This document shows positions 14,083-21,951 of a stretch of DNA of 30,019 bases, in pieces (within the stretch, counting starts at the first letter, position 1; the number at the start of each line of letters is the position of its first letter). The stretch is from an uncultured Collinsella sp. (GTDB lineage Bacteria > Actinomycetota > Coriobacteriia > Coriobacteriales > Coriobacteriaceae), in assembly GCA_900548815.1 (NCBI GenBank), contig URLR01000021.1, positions 1-30,019 on the forward strand. Reading direction: 5' to 3'. The notes under the pieces are model-generated. The model worked only from the letters and a program-made list of their open reading frames with translations, was not told where the DNA came from and did not search any database. The translations under genes and the position numbers were made by a program.

Positions 14083-14871
14083 ATGGAGATCCCCAACACC
14101 CTGTGCAGCAATGTCTACGACTTTGCGTTTTGCCCCGAGCCCTGTTACGACCGCCTGGTAGACCTCGCCGATCCCGAGGACTGGGGTCCCAACAACCGTA
14201 TCCTTAAGAATTACCTGTCGTTCTCGTTTAGCCGCGCGGTGTTTCTGACCGAACGCGACGTGAACCAGACCGCGCCGTCCAACCTGCCGTTGGTGTTCGA
14301 CGGCGACCGCTGCCTGTTCAACACCGGCCTGTACACGCGCCGCTACGAGACCATCTACGGCCTGTTTGAGCCCAACACCAGGCCCGACGCGCGCCAGCGC
14401 TGGTTTTTGAAGGGCTTCTTTAAGGAAAGCGACCCCATGCTGGTCTCGTTTGAGTACCTGCCGTGCCGTGTGCGCTTTACCGAGGACCCCTCCGAGCTGG
14501 TCTTTGACTACCGTCTGCCGATCCGCTCCAACATCGACCACATCCTGGTCGACGAGGAAAACCTCACGCGCATCCCCGCCAGCCTGATGGGGGAGGGCAA
14601 CTCGCTGCTGCTGCGCCGCGCCTTTGAGGGCGCCGTCGTCGAGGCCGCCCGCCGCGCCGCCGCCAACTACACGCTCGCCGTGCCGCAGTTCTACGGTGGC
14701 CGGATTCAACTGCTTCTGCCGCTGTGCCTAACCGGCGACAAGCCCGAGCTGGCGCTGACCATCCAACGCGAGGACGGCTTCTACGCCGCGCGCACCTGTC
14801 TCACGCTCGAGATGGCCTACAACAATGCGCGACTCATCTGCCGCCCCGAGACCTCGTGGATCAAGCGATAA
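14083..14871 (+). CDS. DUF3825 domain protein
   Basis: A 262-residue protein matching the DUF3825 pattern. Key stretches are VYDFAFCPEPCYDRLVDLA, a PEDWG then ILKNYLSFSFSR segment, LFNTGLYTRRYETIYGLFE, and the central P-C-R-V-R-F. The biochemical role of the family is not established; some members are fused to RNA- or nucleotide-binding domains. There are no membrane helices or signal peptide. ATG 14083 has no strong ribosome site; the sequence TATAGAAT near 14034 could be a -10 box for a nearly leaderless transcript. Base composition shifts to the high-GC conserved type from here on. This gene therefore sits close to the border between accessory island and conserved chromosome. Confidence 0.8.
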   Translation: MEIPNTLCSNVYDFAFCPEPCYDRLVDLADPEDWGPNNRILKNYLSFSFSRAVFLTERDVNQTAPSNLPLVFDGDRCLFNTGLYTRRYETIYGLFEPNTRPDARQRWFLKGFFKESDPMLVSFEYLPCRVRFTEDPSELVFDYRLPIRSNIDHILVDEENLTRIPASLMGEGNSLLLRRAFEGAVVEAARRAAANYTLAVPQFYGGRIQLLLPLCLTGDKPELALTIQREDGFYAARTCLTLEMAYNNARLICRPETSWIKR

Positions 14872-14959
14872 AGGCGCGTTGAGCTGCTGGTTTGCTGTTT
14901 ATTTGGACTGCGCCAGAGCGGCCAACGCCCACTAATTTAAAATCGTGGGCAAAAAGTAC

Positions 14960-14989
14960 TTGGTAAACCACGCGCGGCTATGATAGTAT
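14960..14989 (+). promoter_or_regulatory. Probable promoter of tRNA-Val
   Basis: TTGGTA at 14960-14965 and a -10-like stretch TATGATAGTAT at 14979-14989 lie 20-50 bases before the tRNA. The exact -10 hexamer is ambiguous (GATAGT gives a 16-bp spacer). Confidence 0.5.
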
Positions 14990-15009
14990 CTCTTTTGCCG
15001 AAAGGCGAC

Positions 15010-15084
15010 GGGCGATTGGCTCAGGGGTAGAGCATATCCTTCACACGGATGGGGTCACAAGTTCGAATCTTGTATCGCCCACCA
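15010..15084 (+). tRNA. tRNA-Val (anticodon CAC)
   Basis: Complete cloverleaf. Acceptor GGGCGAT pairs with ATCGCCC (15010-15016 with 15074-15080). The D stem is GCTC/GAGC. The anticodon stem is TATCC/GGATG with loop TTCACAC, anticodon CAC at 15042-15044. The T stem is ACAAG/CTTGT with loop TTCGAAT. Discriminator A and encoded CCA end at 15084. It reads GUG codons. I saw no second copy of its 3' end in the island, so no attachment-site claim is made. Confidence 0.95.
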
Positions 15085-15094
15085 TCTAAAGTAC

Positions 15095-15130
15095 AGGTCA
15101 GAGGTGTTAAGCCTCTGGCCTTTTTCTTTT
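15095..15130 (+). terminator. Intrinsic terminator of tRNA-Val
   Basis: A 10-bp stem (15095-15104 with 15112-15121, one G:T pair) and 7-nt loop lead into a T-rich run (TTTTTCTTTTT). Confidence 0.88.
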
Positions 15131-15462
15131 TGACACCAAGGGTGATTCCAAAACGAATCGTAGTCGTATAAGGCGTCATTTTTTTCGCACCCTTTTTGCT
15201 GACGCCATTGCATGTTTTGTATAAAACGCATGCGTATTTTCATTGAATTCCCCATGTGATCCGCGCGCAAATGTGGAGACAGGGACCACATGCCCAAAGC
15301 TCCTTCCAGCGGTTTTCTATCACACGACGGTTTTTCGGCGGAACTCGGCATGCTTTTGTCAGCATTTGGTTTGCTTCCCGTACTTACCCGCATGATGCCC
15401 CGGTAGATAATCGGCCATGCCCGCAATCCGCACGGCCTACGGTCGAAACCAGGGGAGGCCAC
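15131..15462. promoter_or_regulatory. 332-bp leader with a possible promoter and palindrome
   Basis: TTGCTG at 15196-15201 and TATAAA at 15220-15225 have an 18-bp spacer, followed at once by the palindrome ACGCATGCGT (15226-15235). This is a plausible regulated promoter for the gene at 15463, with a long 5' leader. Nothing else is recognisable. Confidence 0.4.
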
Positions 15463-16620
15463 ATGGACGAAATCGTCTGCGCAAACACCGCATTCCGCTA
15501 CTGGCGCTGCCCACCGCAGGTGCATGACCTCTACCCGCGCCTACCCAGCTCCGATGACGGCTGGCGGGCCCTATCCCAAGCCCCTTTCGTAACCGATGTC
15601 CTCAAGACCCCGATTATCGCTGTTGCTTCGCCAAGTTGTTGTAATCACCACTCGGGATTGCGCTCCACTATTCGCTGGGAAGGGGCTTCGGATACCGGCA
15701 CAACAACCGACACTCATTTAGGCTTTAGCGTCACCAATCCGCTTAACACGTTATTTACTATGACACGCTTTGTGTCCCAAATAGATCTCGTACTGGCTAT
15801 GTACGAACTTTGCGGCTGGTTTTCTGTTTTCGAGCCGACCCCCGCTGTCGAAATGCAGTTAAAAATCGCGTTAAAGGAGAATCGCAATTCCAGCACGCAG
15901 GATCTGTTCGAACTTGGAGAAGGCGAAGACGAGATTCCTTGGAAACGAGTTTATGCCCGCACAACCGTAAAGGTCCCAGCAAATGAAGGCCAAACGAACA
16001 ATCACGAGGATGGAAGAGAGGTTACGAAACTCAAAGGTACTTCGCTTTGGATGAGAAAGCCACTCATCGAACTGAGCGACTTGCATCGATTCGCCGAAAA
16101 GGTCAAAAGTCAAATGTGGGGAAAGCAGTTTTATGATGCCGCTCAGCAGGTTATCGGCATTGCTGCATCTCCACTCGAGGTCGCGGGGGTCCTGCTTCTA
16201 AGTCGTTCTCGACGTCTAGGTGGTTCAGGATTCAGATACGTATACCTCAACGATTTAACCCCTCTATCCGAGGAAGCCCAAAGCATCGCAGGTCAAAAGG
16301 TTTGCTACGGTGACATCGTGATTGTAAACCCAATCCTAATGAAGGCAGCAATTATCGAAATCCAAGGTGAGGTCATCCATGGGTCAGGCGCGGTACTTGA
16401 CCAAGATGCGGAGCGCATGACTGCGCTCCAGAGCATGGGTTTCGATGTGTTCCTGGTAACCCACGATATGCTTAACGACAAAAAACAGCTAGACGCCATA
16501 GTCAAAAGCGTCTGCAGTCGTTTGGGGATTCGATATAAAGGCAAATCCGAGGCAATGAAGCGCGCCGAGACGCGACTGCGAGCAAATGTTCTGTGCAACT
16601 GGTTGGAACTCGGAAATTAG
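15463..16620 (+). CDS. Coriobacteriia-type protein with probable Vsr/DUF559-like nuclease fold
   Basis: A 385-residue soluble protein. It opens with a FRYWRCPP motif that I associate with a large family of uncharacterised Collinsella and relatives proteins. The C-terminal 110 residues look like a restriction-endonuclease-type fold: a strand with GDIVIVNP, a strand IEIQGEVIHGS carrying candidate catalytic acids, an acidic helix DQDAERMTALQSMGFDV, then FLVTHDML. That order resembles Vsr and DUF559 proteins, where an aspartate or glutamate strand binds metal. Catalytic activity is not demonstrated. GGGGAGG at 15452-15458 makes ATG 15463 the convincing start; an in-frame upstream extension exists but lacks a site. 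GC is lower than in the operon that follows. Confidence 0.65.
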   Translation: MDEIVCANTAFRYWRCPPQVHDLYPRLPSSDDGWRALSQAPFVTDVLKTPIIAVASPSCCNHHSGLRSTIRWEGASDTGTTTDTHLGFSVTNPLNTLFTMTRFVSQIDLVLAMYELCGWFSVFEPTPAVEMQLKIALKENRNSSTQDLFELGEGEDEIPWKRVYARTTVKVPANEGQTNNHEDGREVTKLKGTSLWMRKPLIELSDLHRFAEKVKSQMWGKQFYDAAQQVIGIAASPLEVAGVLLLSRSRRLGGSGFRYVYLNDLTPLSEEAQSIAGQKVCYGDIVIVNPILMKAAIIEIQGEVIHGSGAVLDQDAERMTALQSMGFDVFLVTHDMLNDKKQLDAIVKSVCSRLGIRYKGKSEAMKRAETRLRANVLCNWLELGN

Positions 16621-17156
16621 CCGGCGACAAGGCGCTAGAACGACCTAGTTTTCCTGCTAGTGAATTAGTATCATTTCAAAACCATGCCGGATTACGGGGC
16701 TGGACCCGGACCGGCCGTCCATACCCTGCATTTCGCTGAATGCGCAAGTCGTCTACCTGCGGTTTTGATTTTACCGATTACGGCATGCTAGGGGGTTCCC
16801 GGCCTGGCCCCGTAAACCGCCATGGTTTTGAAATCGCCGGGTCGGCGGGAGCGCGATTGGCCCCGATAATGGGCCCGGCGCCGGCGGGATGGTCGTTGGG
16901 CGGATGGCGGCCCGTGGGGTGGAAGCGAAAACCGGCGAGCGGCGGAACCCGAGATGCCCTGGGGGCGCCGGGGAGGAGGGCGGCGGCAGCGCCGCCGCCC
17001 GCGGCGCGCGCCCCGCGGGCCGGATCCGGCATCGCGGGTCCCTTGCCCTCGAGTCCGCGCCGCGCTCTCGTCCCAGCGGCGCCCGCGCCTCCGGAAAGTT
17101 TTTCCAAAATTGTCCTTGCATCGGCGGGGGAGTTCCCGTATAGTACTTCTACGCAC
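16621..17156. other. 536-bp non-coding stretch with an extreme GC-rich core
   Basis: No supportable gene. From about 16790 to 17095 the sequence is extremely G/C rich and full of self-complementary GGC/GCC blocks. One is a perfect 10-bp hairpin (16978-16987 with 16991-17000, loop AGC). It ends just before the tRNA-Ala promoter. Apparent long frames on both strands follow from the lack of A/T-rich stop codons. Confidence 0.55.
17116..17144 (+). promoter_or_regulatory. Promoter of tRNA-Ala
   Basis: TTGCAT at 17116-17121 and TATAGT at 17139-17144 with a 17-bp spacer, 12 bases before the tRNA. Confidence 0.65.
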
Positions 17157-17229
17157 GGGGGCGTAGCTCAGCTGGGAGAGCGCTTGACTGGCAGTCAAGA
17201 GGTCAGGGGTTCGATCCCCCTCGTCTCCA
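17157..17229 (+). tRNA. tRNA-Ala (anticodon GGC)
   Basis: Acceptor GGGGGCG pairs with CGTCTCC (two G:T pairs). The D stem is GCTC/GAGC. The anticodon stem is CTTGA/TCAAG with loop CTGGCAG, anticodon GGC at 17190-17192. The T stem is AGGGG/CCCCT with loop TTCGATC. CCA is not encoded (ACCC follows). It reads GCC codons, which are very frequent in the neighbouring operon. Confidence 0.95.
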
Positions 17230-17244
17230 CCCGAGCATTGAATG

Positions 17245-17273
17245 AGGCTCCAACGCAAGTTGGGGCCTTTTTT
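17245..17273 (+). terminator. Intrinsic terminator of tRNA-Ala
   Basis: A 10-bp stem (17245-17254 with 17259-17268, one A:G or wobble position) with loop GCAA is followed by TTTTTT. Confidence 0.85.
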
Positions 17274-17304
17274 CATATAGGCACACAAGGTCAAAGGCGG
17301 CACC

Positions 17305-19338
17305 ATGATCCTCCTGGTCGACAAGATCGAAAAAAGCTTCGGCGCGCGCGTCCTCTTTAGTGGCGCGTCCTTCCAGATCAACCCCGGCGAGCGTTTTGCG
17401 CTCGTGGGACCCAACGGCGCCGGCAAAACCACCATGCTCAAGATTATCATGGGCATCGACAGCCCCGACGCCGGCCAGGTCCAGTACTCCAAGGACTGCC
17501 AGGTAGGCTACCTAGAGCAAGAAACCAACCTGGAGCAAAAGGACACCACCATCCTTGCCGAGGTCATGGCGGCCGCCAAGGAAATCCGCCGCATGGGTGA
17601 GCGCGCCAACGAGCTGCAGGCTCAAATCACTGAGCTCTCCGAGCAGGGCAAGGACGTCGACGCACTCCTCAACGAGTATGGCCAGGTCCAGGACCGCTTT
17701 GAGCATCTGGGCGGCTACGAGCTCGAGAGCAACGCTCGCAAGATCCTGTCCGGCCTGGGCTTTAAAGTCACCGACTTTGAGCGCCCGTGCTCCGAGTTCT
17801 CCGGCGGCTGGCAGATGCGTATCGCGCTGGCAAAGCTCTTCCTGCGCCATCCCGACCTGCTGCTGTTAGACGAGCCCACCAACCATCTGGACCTCGAGAG
17901 CGTCCAGTGGCTGCGCGGCTTTATCGCCAACTACGACGGCGCCGTCCTCATCGTCAGCCACGACCGCGCCTTCATGGACGCCTGCGTCGACCATGTCGCC
18001 GCTCTCGAAAACCGTCGCGTGACCACTTACACCGGCAACTACAGCAGCTACCTCAAGCAGCGCGAGGACAACCTGGAGCAGATGCGCGCCAAGCGCGCCG
18101 CCCAGGAGCGCGACATCGCCCACATGCAGGTTTTCGTCGACAAGTTCCGCTACAAGCCCACCAAGGCCGCCCAGGCCCAGGAGCGCATCCGCAAGATCGA
18201 GCAGATCAAAAAGGAGCTTGTCATCCTGCCCGAGGGCCACAAGCACATCGACTTTAAGTTCCCCGACCCGCCGCGCTCCGGCGACATGGTCGTGGGGCTC
18301 GAGGGCGTCTCCAAGTCCTACGGCAAAAAGCATATCTACAGCGACATCGACCTCAAGCTCTACCGCGGCGAGCATGTGGCGCTCGTCGGCCCCAACGGCG
18401 CCGGCAAGTCCACCCTCATGAAAATCCTCGCCGGTCTGGAGCCGCCAACTACCGGCACGCGCGATCTGGGCACCAACGTGGGCGTGGCCTACTACGCCCA
18501 GCACGCACTCGAGGGCATGACCGAATCCAACACCGTCCTGCAAGAGATCGACACCGTTACGCCCAAGTGGACCGTGCCGCAGCAGCGCAGCCTGCTGGGC
18601 GCCTTCCTGTTTAGTGACAACGACGCAATCGAAAAGCAGGTACGCGTCCTTTCCGGCGGCGAAAAGGCGCGCTTGGCCCTGGCTAAGATGCTCGTGGCCC
18701 CCGAGGCGCTCCTGTGCCTGGACGAGCCCACCAACCACCTGGACATCGACTCGGTGGACATGCTCGAGAACGCCCTGCAAAACTTCCCCGGTACCATTGT
18801 GCTGATCAGTCACGACGAGCACCTGGTGCGCGCCGTTGCCAACCGCATCATCGACATCCGCGATGGCAAAGTCACAGTCTACGACGGCGACTACGACTAC
18901 TACCTCTACAAGCGCGAGGACCTCGCAGCCCGCGCCGCCGCCGAGGCGGCAGGGGAGAGCGCGCCCGCCGCGGCCAAGCCCACCAAAGCTAGCGCCGCCC
19001 AGGCCGACACCCCTGCTGCCGCTCCTAAGCCGGCCGAGGGCAAAAAGACCAAGGAGCAAAAGCGCGCCGAGGCCCAGGCCCGCGCCGCGCTCAACAAAAA
19101 GCTCAAGGGCGTGCGCAACCAGCTCAAGAAGATCGAGGCGGAGCTCGACAAAAAGCGCGCCCGCTATGACGAGCTTATGGAATTGATGGCAAGCGAAGAG
19201 CTTTATGCCGATCAAGACAAGTTCAACGCCGCGCTGGGGGAATATAACGGCCTTAAGCAAGAGCTGCCCAAGCTCGAGGACGAATGGCTGGAGCTTTCCA
19301 CCCAGATCGAAGAGGAGACCGCGCGTGAACTCTCGTAA
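17305..19338 (+). CDS. ABC-F family ATPase (ribosome-associated translation factor)
   Basis: A 677-residue soluble ABC protein with two nucleotide-binding domains and no membrane segment. Domain 1 has Walker A GPNGAGKT (residues 35-42), signature FSGGW and Walker B LLLLDEPTNHLDL. A charged interdomain linker follows, with KPTKAAQAQERIRKIEQ. Domain 2 has Walker A GPNGAGKS (about 363-370), signature LSGGE (about 449) and LLCLDEPTNHLD. A C-terminal Ala/Pro/Lys-rich linker then leads to a coiled coil (KKLKGVRNQLKKIEAELDKK), as in Uup/YdiF-type members. ABC-F proteins act at the ribosomal E site to resolve stalled translation; some give antibiotic resistance. The subtype cannot be settled by eye, and the Uup-like tail favours a housekeeping role. 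AAAGGCGG precedes ATG 17305. Confidence 0.92.
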   Translation: MILLVDKIEKSFGARVLFSGASFQINPGERFALVGPNGAGKTTMLKIIMGIDSPDAGQVQYSKDCQVGYLEQETNLEQKDTTILAEVMAAAKEIRRMGERANELQAQITELSEQGKDVDALLNEYGQVQDRFEHLGGYELESNARKILSGLGFKVTDFERPCSEFSGGWQMRIALAKLFLRHPDLLLLDEPTNHLDLESVQWLRGFIANYDGAVLIVSHDRAFMDACVDHVAALENRRVTTYTGNYSSYLKQREDNLEQMRAKRAAQERDIAHMQVFVDKFRYKPTKAAQAQERIRKIEQIKKELVILPEGHKHIDFKFPDPPRSGDMVVGLEGVSKSYGKKHIYSDIDLKLYRGEHVALVGPNGAGKSTLMKILAGLEPPTTGTRDLGTNVGVAYYAQHALEGMTESNTVLQEIDTVTPKWTVPQQRSLLGAFLFSDNDAIEKQVRVLSGGEKARLALAKMLVAPEALLCLDEPTNHLDIDSVDMLENALQNFPGTIVLISHDEHLVRAVANRIIDIRDGKVTVYDGDYDYYLYKREDLAARAAAEAAGESAPAAAKPTKASAAQADTPAAAPKPAEGKKTKEQKRAEAQARAALNKKLKGVRNQLKKIEAELDKKRARYDELMELMASEELYADQDKFNAALGEYNGLKQELPKLEDEWLELSTQIEEETARELS

Positions 19339-19621
19339 GGCCGCTGCCGTGGCGATGAGCATCATCGCCATCGCCTGTCGCATCTGCGGCATTTTTATGA
19401 GCGCGATGACCGTGCTGCTGTGCTTTAGCGGCCTCACCGCCAAGCTGCAGATTGTGGGCTTTGTCGTTGAGCTTTCGCGCGCGCTGCCGAGCGCCATCGC
19501 CGGCTACGGCGTCATCACGTCGCCCTTTGGCGGCGTGTTCCGCCTGGATTACGCCATTGTCGCTGTGATCCTGTTTGTAGCCGACTACCTGCTCACGCGC
19601 GCCTCGCGCCGTGTCCGCTAG
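19325..19621 (+). CDS. Small membrane protein, two helices
   Basis: A 98-residue protein starting at GTG 19325, 14 bp inside the end of the ABC-F gene. GAGGAG at 19312-19317 serves as ribosome site. Hydrophobic helices lie near residues 10-42 and 74-92 (DYAIVAVILFVADYLL), and the ends are Arg-rich. It is not recognised beyond a conserved-looking Coriobacteriia membrane protein. The 9-bp gap to the protease homologue suggests co-translation. Confidence 0.7.
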   Translation: MNSRKAAAVAMSIIAIACRICGIFMSAMTVLLCFSGLTAKLQIVGFVVELSRALPSAIAGYGVITSPFGGVFRLDYAIVAVILFVADYLLTRASRRVR

Positions 19622-19630
19622 GGGAACGCC

Positions 19631-20314
19631 ATGTCCAGCAGCTACCTCATGAACCTGCTCGCTAGCGCCGTCGCCGTCATCGTGGGCATCGTTATCCACG
19701 AGAGCGCACACGCCGCGGCGGCCTGGGCGCTCGGCGACAAGACGGCCCGCTCGCGCGGCCGCGTCTCGCTCAACCCGCTCAACCATATCGACCCGTTTGG
19801 CACCATCATCCTGCCGCTGCTCATGCTCGCAGCCGGTGGCCCGGTGTTCGCCTTTGCCAAGCCCGTGCCTGTCTACCTCAACAACCTCAAGCACCCCAAG
19901 CGCGACGAGGTCCTGGTGAGCGTGGCCGGCCCCGCGTCGAACATCGCACTCGCGTGTCTTGCCGCGGTCCTCATGCGCGCAACGTACGGCAGCCTCTACA
20001 CCAGCATGTCCTTTGCCGTGGCATCACAGATCATGAACTTCGGCGCCACGTTTATCGTGGTCAACCTGTCGCTCGCGTTCTTTAACCTCATCCCGATTCC
20101 GCCGCTCGACGGCTCGTCGATCATCGTGCCCTTCCTCAAGGGCAAGGCGCTCAACAACTATTACCGTCTGCAGCAATACGCCATGCCGATCCTTATCATC
20201 GTGCTGTATCTGCTGCCCATGTGGACCGGCATCGACGTGATCGGCCGGTATTTCGACGTTACCGTGTATCCGCTTGCTGAGCAGCTGCTCAACTTCGCAA
20301 TCGCCGGCATCTAA
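19631..20314 (+). CDS. Site-2 protease family (M50) membrane metalloprotease homologue
   Basis: A 227-residue polytopic membrane protein. The zinc motif HESAH lies at residues 23-27 in the first helix. The family's second metal-ligand region is present as LIPIPPLDGSS, where the Asp supplies the third ligand. About five hydrophobic segments are visible, fitting the short M50B/SpoIVFB-like class that lacks a PDZ domain. Members cleave substrates within the membrane; the substrate here is unknown. Start ATG 19631 follows GGGGAA. The 84-bp gap to scpA, with a GTCGACC/GGTCG-like hairpin near 20327-20347, may hold a promoter for the downstream operon. The scpA neighbourhood is common for this family in Gram-positive genomes. 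Confidence 0.9.
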   Translation: MSSSYLMNLLASAVAVIVGIVIHESAHAAAAWALGDKTARSRGRVSLNPLNHIDPFGTIILPLLMLAAGGPVFAFAKPVPVYLNNLKHPKRDEVLVSVAGPASNIALACLAAVLMRATYGSLYTSMSFAVASQIMNFGATFIVVNLSLAFFNLIPIPPLDGSSIIVPFLKGKALNNYYRLQQYAMPILIIVLYLLPMWTGIDVIGRYFDVTVYPLAEQLLNFAIAGI

Positions 20315-20398
20315 GGTAAACTTACTGGTCGACCGTGCAAAACGGTCGTAGCATGCACCCAAACCGCGCCGCGAAGGCGCCGTCAAAGGAGGTCGAAG

Positions 20399-21211
20399 AT
20401 GTCGTATCGCGTGTCGACGCAGGTCTACAGCGGACCGTTCGACCTGCTGCTGCAGCTGGTAACCCGCCAAAAAGTAGATATCGGCGCCATCTCGATCAGC
20501 GAGGTGGCCGAGCAATACCTGGCCGAGGCCGAACGCATCGAGGCGCTGGACCTTGACGTGGCGAGCGACTTTTTGCTGGTCGCGGCAACCCTTTTGGACA
20601 TCAAGGCCGCCTCTCTGGTACCGCAGAAAGCCCCGCGCAAAGTCGATGACGACGATGACGAGTTCGACGAAGACCTCGAGGAACTGAGTGCGCTCGACGG
20701 CGACGCCCTGCGCGAGGTTCTGATCCAGCGCCTGATTGCCTACAAGCAGTTTAAGGGCGCGGCTGCGGCCCTCGGTGCCCGCATGCAGGCCGAAAGCCGC
20801 ATGCACCCGCGTGTGGCCGGCCCCGACCCCGAGTTCCTAGGCCTTATGCCCGACTATCTGGCCGGCATTACCCTGCGCGGTCTCGCCGTCATCTGCGCCG
20901 ACCTGGATGGCAAGCGCCAGACCTTCCTCCTGGAGGCCGAGCACGTGGCACCGCATCGCGTACCGCTCGACCTGACGGTGGCCTCGGTCGATTGCTTTAC
21001 CATGGCACACCAAACCTGCACCTTCCGCGAGCTGTTAGACGGCGATGCCACCACCGAGCAGCTCGTCGTCACCTTCCTAGCCATGCTGGAGCTCGCCAAG
21101 CGCGGCTCGCTCACGCTGAGCCAGGACAAGATCTTCGGAACCATCTGCATCAACCGAGTCGAGGGAGCCGAGGCATACGTGCCCGGCGAGGGCCCCGAGC
21201 TCACCGAATAG
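20399..21211 (+). CDS. scpA: Segregation and condensation protein A
   Basis: A 270-residue kleisin of the bacterial SMC-ScpAB condensin. It bridges SMC heads and recruits ScpB to organise and segregate the nucleoid. The N terminus is characteristic: YSGPFDLLLQLVTRQKVDIG, then ISEVAEQYL and DLDVASDFLLVAATLLDIKA. An acidic linker (KVDDDDDEFDEDLEEL) follows and a C-terminal winged-helix region closes with FLAMLELAKRGSLTLSQ. AAAGGAGG stands 5 bases before ATG 20399. scpB follows after 11 bp. No anomalies. Confidence 0.95.
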   Translation: MSYRVSTQVYSGPFDLLLQLVTRQKVDIGAISISEVAEQYLAEAERIEALDLDVASDFLLVAATLLDIKAASLVPQKAPRKVDDDDDEFDEDLEELSALDGDALREVLIQRLIAYKQFKGAAAALGARMQAESRMHPRVAGPDPEFLGLMPDYLAGITLRGLAVICADLDGKRQTFLLEAEHVAPHRVPLDLTVASVDCFTMAHQTCTFRELLDGDATTEQLVVTFLAMLELAKRGSLTLSQDKIFGTICINRVEGAEAYVPGEGPELTE

Positions 21212-21222
21212 GAGCCGCAACC

Positions 21223-21951
21223 ATGTCAACCCTTTCCACGCTGGAGGCAAACAGCCTCAAAGGCGCCCTCGAGGCGCTGCTGCTGGTGTCGAGCGACCCG
21301 GTGAGTGCGCCCGCGCTGGCCGGCGCACTGGATATCGCCCCCGGCGAGTGCGCGTCGCTGCTCGCCGAGCTCAAGGTTGAGTACGAGGAGGCCAACCGCG
21401 GCTTTCAGCTGCGCGAGGTCGCCGGCGGCTGGCGCCTGTTTACGCACCCCGCCTACCACGACGTGGTCGAGGCCTATGTGTTGAGCTGGGACACGCAAAA
21501 GCTGTCCCAGGCGGCGCTCGAAACCCTGGCCGTTATCGCATACCACCAGCCCGTAACGCGCGAGGTGGTCAAGGGCATCCGCGGCGTCAACTCAGACGGC
21601 GTCATCGCGTCGCTCGTGGACAAGGGTCTGGTGCGCGAGCTCGGCCGCGACCCCCAGCGCGGTCAGGCCATCATCTACGGCACGACCAACGCCTTCTTGG
21701 AAAAATTCGGCCTGCGCTCCACGCGGGACCTGCCCGACCTGGAACAGTTTGCCCCCGACGAGCAGTCACGTCAGTTTATCCGCGAGCGCCTGAGCGGCCG
21801 CAGCATTCAGTCCACGCTCGAGGAGCAGGCCGAGGACCTGGACGAAGAGCGCGAACTGCTCGATACCGATGTTGAAGATGTTGAGGCAGTCGAGGACTTA
21901 GAGACCCTAATCGTCGACGAGACCTCGGAGGATTTGCATGACGAAGGCTAA
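21223..21951 (+). CDS. scpB: Segregation and condensation protein B
   Basis: A 242-residue partner of ScpA in the SMC complex, with two tandem winged-helix domains. The hallmark stretch LSQAALETLAVIAYHQPVTR is followed by IRGVNSDGVIASLVDKGLV and a conserved LEKFGL turn. It is longer than average because of an acidic C-terminal tail (about residues 200-242, rich in Glu/Asp). ATG 21223 with AGGAG upstream is chosen over an earlier in-frame start that lies inside scpA. The 3' end overlaps the pseudouridine synthase gene by 14 bp. Confidence 0.95.
   Translation: MSTLSTLEANSLKGALEALLLVSSDPVSAPALAGALDIAPGECASLLAELKVEYEEANRGFQLREVAGGWRLFTHPAYHDVVEAYVLSWDTQKLSQAALETLAVIAYHQPVTREVVKGIRGVNSDGVIASLVDKGLVRELGRDPQRGQAIIYGTTNAFLEKFGLRSTRDLPDLEQFAPDEQSRQFIRERLSGRSIQSTLEEQAEDLDEERELLDTDVEDVEAVEDLETLIVDETSEDLHDEG

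Noticed and set aside
13825..14709. 294-codon minus frame over the DUF3825 gene
   Set aside because: It is opposite a recognised family member; the portion outside that gene has no start signal or family resemblance.
15010..15084. tRNA-Val as integration site of the island
   Set aside because: No duplicate of its 3' end was seen in the island and no intact integrase is adjacent; the DUF3825 gene also lies between.
16740..17360. 206-codon plus frame over the GC-rich block
   Set aside because: It runs through the complete tRNA-Ala gene, its promoter and its terminator, and has no protein-like composition.
17866..19497. 543-codon open frame antisense to the ABC-F gene
   Set aside because: It is a mirror of a GC-rich coding gene (third-position G/C removes stop codons on the opposite strand); it has no ribosome site and no recognisable motifs.
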